A stretch of 64,000 nucleotides of DNA from Chthoniobacterales bacterium. Its GTDB lineage: Bacteria > Verrucomicrobiota > Verrucomicrobiia > Chthoniobacterales > JACTMZ01. This document shows, piece after piece, positions 54,002-60,827 of this stretch. Where the stretch lies: positions 1 through 64,000 of the forward strand of contig JACSRX010000021.1 of assembly GCA_014879535.1 (NCBI GenBank). Direction: 5' to 3'. The notes under the pieces were generated by a model. That model saw only the letters and a program-made list of their open reading frames with translations, was not told where the DNA came from and made no database searches. The position numbers and the translations under genes are program-made. Every line of letters starts with the position of its first letter. The stretch's first letter is position 1.

Positions 54002-55125
54002 ACCAGAGCGCCCTTTCGATATGCACGGCTGCCGTGATGACGGCGGTGTTCCTGTCCGGTGCGAGAGCGGCCGAACAGACGGTTTTCACGGCGGACCTTC
54101 CGTTTGATGCCGCACAGCCGCTGCCGGCATGGATGCACGGACCGCCGGTCTCGGCGCCCGGCAACGGCGCGCGCGTCGCGTTCCGCCTGTCGCCTCCGCA
54201 GGGGCGCGACCTGCTGGTGCATCTGGTGTTCGACGAGGCCGAAGGCGCCGGTCTGCGCGTGGAATGGCAGCGCGACGGGCAGGGTGCGCCGGAGATCGTG
54301 GCGGAGAACCTCGGTGAGGGCATCGGTGTCCCGAACCAGCGTGCGCTGCTGATCAGCGCCTCGCGACTCGGCGGCAACGGGACGCTCCTGCTGCAGGGCG
54401 GTGCGAACATGAATGTGAACCGCGTGAAGTTCGAGTGGGTGTCCGAGCGCACCACGTTGTCGGCGTCTTCGCGCTTCGTTCCCGTGGTGGTGACGGCATC
54501 GCGCCTGACCCTGGCCGAGGCGGATGTGGATGGCGGCCCGAGGCCGGCGCTGCAGGACGAGTGGCGCGACCGGGTGGTGCGCGCGCCGTTGACCGAGAAG
54601 GTGGAACTGCTCACCCCGGCGATCGAACTCCAAGCCGTCCTCGAGCAGGCGCCGACCATGGCGCGGTTGGAGGTGGCTGTGGCCGGCGTGTATCTCGACC
54701 AAGAGGTCTGGCTTGTCGTGAACAACCATGAGATCGGTCCGCTGGCGATCGAAGTTCCGGCACTGGACGACCCGGGTCATCTGGGGCGGGCCGACCGGGT
54801 GTCCGAGTTCGCCGGATGGCGGCGTGCCACCGCGCACGTTCCGGCAGAGTTGCTGCTGCCCGGGGAGAACGCCGTGATTCTGGAGCTCCGTTCGCCGGAG
54901 AATTCCGGCTACCGCAACCGCACGTTCGTCCGCGAGGCGGTTCTGGAACTCGCCTATCCGCCGGTTCCGGACGAGCCGGACCTTTCGCTGCCGGTTTCCG
55001 ACCTGCCTGCGGGTGACGTGGAGTTGATCGAAGAGCCTCCGCTGCCGCCGGTCCAAGGCCCGGAGACAGGGGGTCCGGCGGGTGCGCTGTCCGAATTCTG
55101 GAACAGCATCGGCGGTTCGCTCTGA
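53998..55125 (+). CDS. Exported protein of unknown function, linked to the secretion locus
   Basis: The 375-residue protein has a signal peptide (MNQSALSICTAAVMTAVFLSGARA) and no membrane helix after it. The mature part looks all-beta, with blocks such as LLVHLVFDEAEGAGLRVEW and VWLVVNNHEIGPLAIEV, and a proline/acid-rich C-terminus (~residues 330-375). I do not recognise a family. The start overlaps the TPR gene stop (ATGA), so the two are produced together. It may be a periplasmic component or a substrate. Confidence 0.7.
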   Translation: MNQSALSICTAAVMTAVFLSGARAAEQTVFTADLPFDAAQPLPAWMHGPPVSAPGNGARVAFRLSPPQGRDLLVHLVFDEAEGAGLRVEWQRDGQGAPEIVAENLGEGIGVPNQRALLISASRLGGNGTLLLQGGANMNVNRVKFEWVSERTTLSASSRFVPVVVTASRLTLAEADVDGGPRPALQDEWRDRVVRAPLTEKVELLTPAIELQAVLEQAPTMARLEVAVAGVYLDQEVWLVVNNHEIGPLAIEVPALDDPGHLGRADRVSEFAGWRRATAHVPAELLLPGENAVILELRSPENSGYRNRTFVREAVLELAYPPVPDEPDLSLPVSDLPAGDVELIEEPPLPPVQGPETGGPAGALSEFWNSIGGSL

Positions 55126-55131
55126 CGGGTT

Positions 55132-55160
55132 TTGACAAGCTGCGCCGGCACGCGCATCTT
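55132..55160 (+). promoter_or_regulatory. Candidate promoter for gspG
   Basis: A perfect TTGACA (55132-55137), 17 bases, CATCTT (55155-55160), then eight bases to ATG 55169. Transcription would start at or within a base or two of the start codon. Confidence 0.4.
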
Positions 55161-55168
55161 TCCCGGAT

Positions 55169-55615
55169 ATGGAAATTGCTTCGCACAGACGCCGCCGGCA
55201 CCGGGAGGCGGGCTACACCTTGTTCGAGATCATGCTCGTGCTTGGCATCATTGCCGTGCTGGTGGGTTCGGCGATCTACCTGCTTGTAGGCAACCTCGAT
55301 GTGGCGAAACAAGCTCGCGTGGATGCGGACTTCCAGGCGATCAGCACGCAGCTGCGCACCTACGAGATGCAGAACCTGCGCATGCCGTCCACGGCCCAGG
55401 GACTGGAGGCCCTGGTGAAGCGTCCGTCCTCCGAGCCGAAGCCCCGGCGTTGGATCCAGTTGATGGAGCGGGTTCCTCTGGATCCGTGGGGTGAGACCTA
55501 CATTTACCGCAATCCGGGCAAGCTGAATCCGCGCGGGTTCGACCTCATTTCCAAGGGACCCGACCGTCAGGAAGGCGGCGGGGACGACATCACCAACCAG
55601 TCGTCCGCCGAGTGA
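55169..55615 (+). CDS. gspG: Type II secretion major pseudopilin
   Basis: The 148-residue protein has the prepilin site EAG|YTLFEIMLVLGIIAVLVGSAIY (glutamate at +5) after a 15-residue leader. The globular part has STAQGLEALV, VPLDPWGETYIY and GPDRQEGGGDDI, the GspG calcium-loop region. It forms the pseudopilus that pushes substrates through the secretin. It is the first of five pseudopilin-type genes. Confidence 0.95.
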   Translation: MEIASHRRRRHREAGYTLFEIMLVLGIIAVLVGSAIYLLVGNLDVAKQARVDADFQAISTQLRTYEMQNLRMPSTAQGLEALVKRPSSEPKPRRWIQLMERVPLDPWGETYIYRNPGKLNPRGFDLISKGPDRQEGGGDDITNQSSAE

Positions 55616-55634
55616 TCCGCGGGCGGCGCCGCCC

Positions 55635-56132
55635 ATGAACGATTTGCCGCGAAGGGAACGGGCGGTCCCCGGGAAACCGGGTGGCTACACGCTGCTGGAG
55701 ATCGCCCTCGTGGTGGCGATCATCGGCATGATCGTCGGTGTCGCCGTCCCCATGACCTCCGGATTCATGCGCGAGCAGCGGCTCCGCGACGTTGTGAGGG
55801 AGCTGCTCGTGCTGGCCAAGACGGCGCGGGCCGATGCCATGACCACGGGCCGCATGTCCGAGGTGGTTTTCGCCAAGAAGGAATTCGGCTTGCGGCGTCC
55901 GGGGGACGAGGAACCCTCGGAAATCGTGGGTTTGCCCCAAGGGATGGCGTATGTGCTGATCCCGTTCGGATCCGAGAAGGCGGTGCGCCCGGACGGGCAG
56001 CGGTGGGTTTTCCGGCCGACGGGGCTTTGCGAGCCGTTGAGGGTGCGCGTCGAGGAGGGTGAAGCGTGGATGGAGGTGAGCTTCGACCCGCTGACCGCAA
56101 GCCTCGACGACGAAAGCTACCACATTCCATGA
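55635..56132 (+). CDS. gspH: Minor pseudopilin GspH-like
   Basis: The 165-residue protein has leader ...KPGG and YTLLEIALVVAIIGMIVGVAVP, a prepilin N-terminus with Glu at +5, and a beta-rich C-terminal part as in the GspH/FimT group. GspH belongs to the pseudopilus of the type II system. Its stop overlaps the gspI start by four bases. The assignment rests on order and on the GspH-like C-terminal length. Confidence 0.82.
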   Translation: MNDLPRRERAVPGKPGGYTLLEIALVVAIIGMIVGVAVPMTSGFMREQRLRDVVRELLVLAKTARADAMTTGRMSEVVFAKKEFGLRRPGDEEPSEIVGLPQGMAYVLIPFGSEKAVRPDGQRWVFRPTGLCEPLRVRVEEGEAWMEVSFDPLTASLDDESYHIP

Positions 56133-56512
56133 GACGCGGAGGATTCACCCTGCTCGAGGTTCTCGTGGCGCTGGGCATGTTCACGCTCGCGGTGGGGGGC
56201 TTGGCGCTGGCGCTCGACCGGGCGTTTGGTGCGAGCAACATGATGCGCCGGGATGCGGACATCCGCCAGCAACTGGAATCCCTCGTCGATCAGGCGATGG
56301 TGATGCCGATCGAGGAGTTGCAGCAGGGGCAGGAGAGCGGGCCCGACGCGCTCGGGGTTGAATACTTCATGGGCGCGGAGCTGACGGAGGATTTCCGCAA
56401 CATGGACGATGAGGAGCTCGACGGGCTCTGGCGCGTGACCGTGCGCGCGCGCTGGCTGGAGCAGGGGGAGAAGCAGGAATGGAAGGAAACATTCCTCCGT
56501 TACCAGCCATGA
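56129..56512 (+). CDS. gspI: Minor pseudopilin GspI-like
   Basis: The 127-residue protein starts MRRGG|FTLLEVLVALGMFTLAVGGLALALDRA, the typical short leader and helix. The short C-terminal part, with WRVTVRARWLEQGE, is typical for GspI. GspI is the core of the GspI-J-K tip complex. ATGA overlaps at both ends. The larger upstream frame is only overlap. Confidence 0.85.
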   Translation: MRRGGFTLLEVLVALGMFTLAVGGLALALDRAFGASNMMRRDADIRQQLESLVDQAMVMPIEELQQGQESGPDALGVEYFMGAELTEDFRNMDDEELDGLWRVTVRARWLEQGEKQEWKETFLRYQP

Positions 56513-57204
56513 AGCCGGCTGCAATTTCGCGCAGGACGGGGGGGTTCACCCTGTTCGAGATGATCGTGGTGGTGGCGATTTTCGTCCTGCTTGCGGGGGG
56601 GATTTTCGCCACCGTGAGCGCGGCGGTGCGGGCCTCGGCCACGCTGTCCGAGGAGAACCTGAATTCGCAGCGCGTGAACACCTTCGTCAGTCTCCTGCGG
56701 CGGACGTTCCACAATCTTCCATCCACGGCGCTGGTGTCCGGCGGCGTGCGGTCGGATGGCGGCAAGTCCATCCCGGAGATCGTGCTGCGCGAGGCGCCGG
56801 GGGTGTTCGCGTGGGGGCACGGTGGTGGTGCGGCCAGCATGGTCCTGCTTTCGGCGAAGCCGCGGTTGGGTGGAGGCAAAGAGTTCAGCCTGCTTTCCTT
56901 GCCGTCGACGCTCGGAGACAACGACCTTCGCAATGCCATCGAACGGGGGAACTGGCTGAGGCTGCTGCCCGACCTGCGCGAGGCCCGCTGGCGGTTCTAC
57001 AACGATTCGACCCAGGAATGGGTCGAGGAATGGGAGGAAGGCGCCGAGCGCCCGCAGCTCGTCGAGTTGAGTTTCGAGCTGCTCGGGGAGGAGATTCCAC
57101 GGACGTATGTCTTCTGGCTGCCGCCGGTCAAGGAACCCCAGCAGGCCACCAATGCACCTTCCGGCACGCCGCCTCAGCCGGACGAGAATCCGCCGGGTCC
57201 ATGA
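56509..57204 (+). CDS. gspJ: Minor pseudopilin GspJ-like
   Basis: The 231-residue protein has RTGG|FTLFEMIVVVAIFVLLAGGIFATV with Glu at +5. RVNTFVSLLRRTFHNLP and RFYNDSTQEWVEEWEE resemble GspJ (WRF-like strand). It would sit at the pseudopilus tip with GspI and GspK. It carries a proline-rich tail (~residues 205-231). Four-base overlaps on both sides. Confidence 0.84.
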   Translation: MKPAAISRRTGGFTLFEMIVVVAIFVLLAGGIFATVSAAVRASATLSEENLNSQRVNTFVSLLRRTFHNLPSTALVSGGVRSDGGKSIPEIVLREAPGVFAWGHGGGAASMVLLSAKPRLGGGKEFSLLSLPSTLGDNDLRNAIERGNWLRLLPDLREARWRFYNDSTQEWVEEWEEGAERPQLVELSFELLGEEIPRTYVFWLPPVKEPQQATNAPSGTPPQPDENPPGP

Positions 57205-58127
57205 ATGGGTTACGCTGCAACCGCCGCGGTGCCGCCCTGCTTCTTGTCCTCTGGGCGATTGCGGTGCTTTCGTTTTCGGTGCTGTGGGTTTCGAGCCTCG
57301 TGAACCTCGAGATGGATACCGGGTCGGCGGACGCGAAGGGGCTGCGTGCCCGCCAGATCGCCCTGAGCGGCGTGGCCCTCGGATCGCACCCGAAAGTGAC
57401 GCGTGAGGACACCGACTTGCTTGAGAGGCGGGTCGGGCCGGGCGAGCAGATGAAGGTGAGGATCCGCGGGGAGGGGGCGAGGTTGAACATCAACCAGCTT
57501 CTTGCCGACCAGGACCGCGTGACCCTGCAGAAACTTTTCATGCTCTGGGGGCTGGACAACCGGCAGGCCGACACCCTGATCGACCGGCTCATCGATTGGG
57601 TGGATGACGACATCGGACGCCAGATGAACGGGGCCGAGAGATCGGAATACGAAGCGGTGGAAATCACCGATGCGCCGGCCAACAGACCGTTCCGCTCGGT
57701 GGATGAAATGGGCCGGGTGATGGGGATGGAGGTTCTGGACGAGGTTCATCCGGGGTGGCGGGATGCCTTCACCATTTTCGGGGACGGTCGCGTCGATGTG
57801 AACGAAGCATCCTCCGAAGTCCTGCAGGCGGTGACCGGGTTGCCACCCGAAATGGTGGAGGAGATCCTGCGCATGCGGCGTGGTGCGGACGGCATGGAGC
57901 CATCGGAGGACGACCTTCGATTCGAGGATGTCAGCCAATTGCGCGGCTGGTTGCAGGCATCGATCGTGCCCTACGAACAGGTGGAGTCGAAACTGACCAC
58001 CGAGAGTGCCGTCAAAAGAATTGATAGCCGGGGCGTCGTGGGCGACCGTGAAGTGCTGATCTCGGTCGTTGCGGAATCGGCCGCGACCGGCGGAGCACCG
58101 ACTTATCTGCTATGGGAAGAACGATGA
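57201..58127 (+). CDS. gspK: Minor pseudopilin GspK-like
   Basis: The 308-residue protein has a GspK-type N-terminus (RRG|AALLLVLWAIAVLSF, with no glutamate at +5, as usual for GspK), ARQIALSGVALG, and the long alpha-helical domain with IDWVDDDIGRQMNGAE (~135) and DVNEASSEVLQAVTGL (~195), typical of GspK helix-hairpin-helix parts. It caps the pseudopilus. ATG 57201 overlaps the gspJ stop. Confidence 0.9.
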   Translation: MNGLRCNRRGAALLLVLWAIAVLSFSVLWVSSLVNLEMDTGSADAKGLRARQIALSGVALGSHPKVTREDTDLLERRVGPGEQMKVRIRGEGARLNINQLLADQDRVTLQKLFMLWGLDNRQADTLIDRLIDWVDDDIGRQMNGAERSEYEAVEITDAPANRPFRSVDEMGRVMGMEVLDEVHPGWRDAFTIFGDGRVDVNEASSEVLQAVTGLPPEMVEEILRMRRGADGMEPSEDDLRFEDVSQLRGWLQASIVPYEQVESKLTTESAVKRIDSRGVVGDREVLISVVAESAATGGAPTYLLWEER

Positions 58128-59398
58128 ACAAATCCCGTCAACCGCGTCGCGGCGTGGCGGCGCTCTATCGTCCCGTGGCGGCCGGATGGCAGAAGTGGCT
58201 GGAGAGGGAGGGCGGCGCGTGGGAGGCGGCGGCCGAGGGGATGGAGTTGGCCGATTTGAAACCGTCGGCAGGCTCGCTCATCGCGGTGCCCGTGAGGCGC
58301 GCGTTTTCCCTTGCCTTGTGGGTGCCCGCGGCGGATCCGCAGATTTTCGGGGATTTGATTTACACGCAGTTGGAGCTCCGGGGCCTGGCCGCACGCACAA
58401 GAAGCAGCGCGGCCTTTGCGTGGGAGGAGATCGCCACCGAGGGTGACGAGGCGTTGTTGCATGTCGTCGTGCTCCCCCAGCATCTTGCCCCGCGCTATTG
58501 GCACGGGGACGTGATCAACTACGCGGTGTCGGCCGCGTGTCTTCCACTTGCGTCCGATGCGGTGACCCTCTGGCGCGAGGAGGGCGGCTGGGTCTCGGCG
58601 GTGACGCGGGGGGGCAAGCTGCTGCATTTCCAGCCGTTGACAGAGCGGGAACCCGGCGCCCAGATGGCACTGGAGGTCTGGTTGATGCTCGCGCCCCTGG
58701 AGGCCGGCCACATGATGCCCGGCTCCGTCTCGGCGGTGTTGTTTTACGAAGGCGACAACGCACCGGATCTGGAATCGTGGCGTTCGGCGGGGGGGATTTC
58801 CGTGGAGACCCGGCCGCTTCCGCCGCCGGTGCGTCCGCCGCAAGCGCTGGATTGCGTGCCGACGCCCGTGCGGGAGGTCCAGGAGGCGAAGGAGATCGGA
58901 GCACGGAGGCAGCGGTTGGCACTTGTTGCCGCCGCGGTGTATTTCGCCCTTGTGCTTGTGCTTGCGGCCAACACCATGCGCCTCTCGTGGCGTGCCCGCG
59001 GATTGCAGCAGGAACTCGACCGCGATGCAGCGACGGTCACCGAGACAACCGAGACCATGAAGCGGTGGGAGGCGTTGAGTGCGGCCGTCGATCCGCTGGG
59101 ATATCCGCTCGAGGTGCTTTACCAGACAGCAAGGCTGCTGCCCAAGGATGGCGTTCGCCTGACGCTCTTCGAGATGAATCTCGGCCGCGTGGTCATCCAG
59201 GGCGAAGCCTCCACCTTTCCCGCAGCGCAGCGGTTCCAGGATGACGTGAAGAAGAATCCCGAACTGGAGGCCTACGACTGGACGGCGGAAAATCCGCGGT
59301 CGCTGCCCAATGGCAGCGCGAGGTTCCAAATCGACGGGGTGCGCCGAGGGGCGGTGCCCGAGGACAGTCTTGATCAAAATGAGGACGTTGACATCTAA
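58124..59398 (+). CDS. GspL-like assembly protein
   Basis: The 424-residue protein has a cytoplasmic N-terminal region (~1-260), one membrane helix at ~263-285 (LALVAAAVYFALVLVLAAN), a coiled coil (~288-320) and a small C-terminal ferredoxin-like domain (YQTARLLPKDGVRLTLFEMN...). This is the layout of GspL/PilM-PilN proteins, which tie the ATPase GspE to the inner-membrane platform. Sequence similarity to standard GspL is weak; the call rests mostly on topology and on its place after gspK. Confidence 0.65.
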   Translation: MNKSRQPRRGVAALYRPVAAGWQKWLEREGGAWEAAAEGMELADLKPSAGSLIAVPVRRAFSLALWVPAADPQIFGDLIYTQLELRGLAARTRSSAAFAWEEIATEGDEALLHVVVLPQHLAPRYWHGDVINYAVSAACLPLASDAVTLWREEGGWVSAVTRGGKLLHFQPLTEREPGAQMALEVWLMLAPLEAGHMMPGSVSAVLFYEGDNAPDLESWRSAGGISVETRPLPPPVRPPQALDCVPTPVREVQEAKEIGARRQRLALVAAAVYFALVLVLAANTMRLSWRARGLQQELDRDAATVTETTETMKRWEALSAAVDPLGYPLEVLYQTARLLPKDGVRLTLFEMNLGRVVIQGEASTFPAAQRFQDDVKKNPELEAYDWTAENPRSLPNGSARFQIDGVRRGAVPEDSLDQNEDVDI

Positions 59399-59933
59399 AG
59401 AGAAGAGACTGCTGGCAGGTCTGCTTGGGACGCTTTTCATCCTGCTCAATGTGGTGGGATTGCAGGCGTTCCTCAACCGGAAGCGGACCCTCGATGCGAA
59501 CATCTCCCAGCTGGAAACGAAGCTGTCCGAAAGCCGCGCGATCCTCGACCAGAAAGACTACTGGCGCGAGCGGGGCGCATGGCTCGATGAGAACCAGCCC
59601 ACGGATGATGTCACAACGATCGAGGACGACACGAAGTTCACCGAATTTGTCGAAACAAGCGCCAAGAACAGCGGATTGCAATACACGCGCCGGGGCGGCG
59701 GTCCGCTTCCTGCGAAGGGACCGTATGCCGAGGTGTATGACGCCTCGCAGGTCAAGGGGACGATGGAGCAGCTTGTCAAGTGGCTGGCCGAGTTGCAGCA
59801 GCCCAAGGCTTTCCGCGCGGTGAAGCAACTCCGGATCAAGAGCGGCGAACCGCCGGAGGTGATCGCAGATATCGAGGTGGCCCGTTGGTATCGCGCCGCG
59901 GGGGGCGATGCAGAAAGTGGGGATACCCAATGA
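59379..59933 (+). CDS. GspM/PilO-like assembly protein
   Basis: The 184-residue protein has a short cytoplasmic end, one membrane helix (~residues 11-30, LLAGLLGTLFILLNVVGLQAF), a coiled coil (~31-60) and a small periplasmic domain with GTMEQLVKWLAELQQPKAFRAVKQLRIK. This matches GspM/PilO, the partner of GspL. It overlaps the previous gene by 20 bases. Family call from topology and position. Confidence 0.62.
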   Translation: MRTLTSKEKRLLAGLLGTLFILLNVVGLQAFLNRKRTLDANISQLETKLSESRAILDQKDYWRERGAWLDENQPTDDVTTIEDDTKFTEFVETSAKNSGLQYTRRGGGPLPAKGPYAEVYDASQVKGTMEQLVKWLAELQQPKAFRAVKQLRIKSGEPPEVIADIEVARWYRAAGGDAESGDTQ

Positions 59934-60796
59934 GAAGGAGCGTCCTAATCGCATGGGTTGTCGCCATGCCGTTCGCGGTCATGGCTGCGGATGATGCCGA
60001 CCCGGCCGGCGACATGCTCGTGGTTCCGCCTGCGGATGACCGTCCGGTGGCAGACGACGGGGGGGATGCCAGGAGTCAGGACCAGGACCAGCCGGACCCA
60101 GCTCCCGAGGTGGACGATGGCGCCCCGATGCCGGATGCCGGGGAGTCGGAGGAGGGCCTGGTCCCCCCGGCGTTCCCGCTGTCGCGTTATTCTGGGCTGT
60201 GGGAGAATTCGCCGTTCCAGTTGGAATCGATCGCACCCCCGACCGTTTCGGAAGGGCTGGCGCAGCGTTATGCGCTCACGGGGATTGCGAGCATCGACGG
60301 CACGCCGCTGGTCTTCCTCATGGAGCGTGCCACTCAACAGCGCATCATGCTGAAGAAGGATGCGGAGCAAGCGGGCATTTCGCTGGTGCAGGTGGACGAG
60401 CAGAAGAAATATGATGAGTCCACCGCCACCATCCGCCGTGGCGGCGAGGTTGGAGTGATCAAATTCGATGTTTCGGCGTCCGGCTCGCAGCCCATGCCGA
60501 TGCCGACGATGCCGGGGCATCCCGGCGCGAACATCCAACCACAGGGCAGCATGCCTTCCGCCGGTTTGCCCCCGCAGGTGCCGGGAGTCAGTGGTGTGCA
60601 GCCCGGGAGCGTGCCGGGACAACCCAATGCTCCGTTCGTGCAGGGCGGGGCACCCCACAACACGACCGGGGTCGTGCCGGGTGTTCCGGGTCCAGGAATA
60701 CCGCAGAGCGGGCAGGTTCAACAGACGCCCGGGGTCCCGCAACAAGGACCGCCGAGGGTGATCCGCCGGAGGGCGATTGTTCCAGCGACACCTTGA
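59930..60796 (+). CDS. Periplasmic proline-rich protein in the GspC position
   Basis: The 288-residue protein has a cleavable-looking signal peptide or an N-terminal anchor (MRRSVLIAWVVAMPFAVMA) and an acidic linker (~20-80). A central folded part (~95-185, YALTGIASIDGTPLVFLMERATQQRIML) resembles the GspC HR domain or PilP, and a long Pro/Gly/Gln-rich tail follows (~188-275). It may connect the inner-membrane platform to the secretin, as GspC does. Starts on the gspM-like stop (ATGA). Uncertain; the family assignment is an inference. Confidence 0.55.
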   Translation: MRRSVLIAWVVAMPFAVMAADDADPAGDMLVVPPADDRPVADDGGDARSQDQDQPDPAPEVDDGAPMPDAGESEEGLVPPAFPLSRYSGLWENSPFQLESIAPPTVSEGLAQRYALTGIASIDGTPLVFLMERATQQRIMLKKDAEQAGISLVQVDEQKKYDESTATIRRGGEVGVIKFDVSASGSQPMPMPTMPGHPGANIQPQGSMPSAGLPPQVPGVSGVQPGSVPGQPNAPFVQGGAPHNTTGVVPGVPGPGIPQSGQVQQTPGVPQQGPPRVIRRRAIVPATP

Positions 60797-60820
60797 GAAC
60801 CCGGGATTTCCTGCTTAAAT
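60793..60820 (+). promoter_or_regulatory. Candidate promoter for gspD
   Basis: TTGAGA, 16 bases, TTAAAT with TGC before it, then seven bases to ATG 60828. Its match to the consensus is among the best in the window. It would allow gspDE to be transcribed apart from the upstream genes. Confidence 0.45.
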
Positions 60821-60827
60821 AGTCCCC

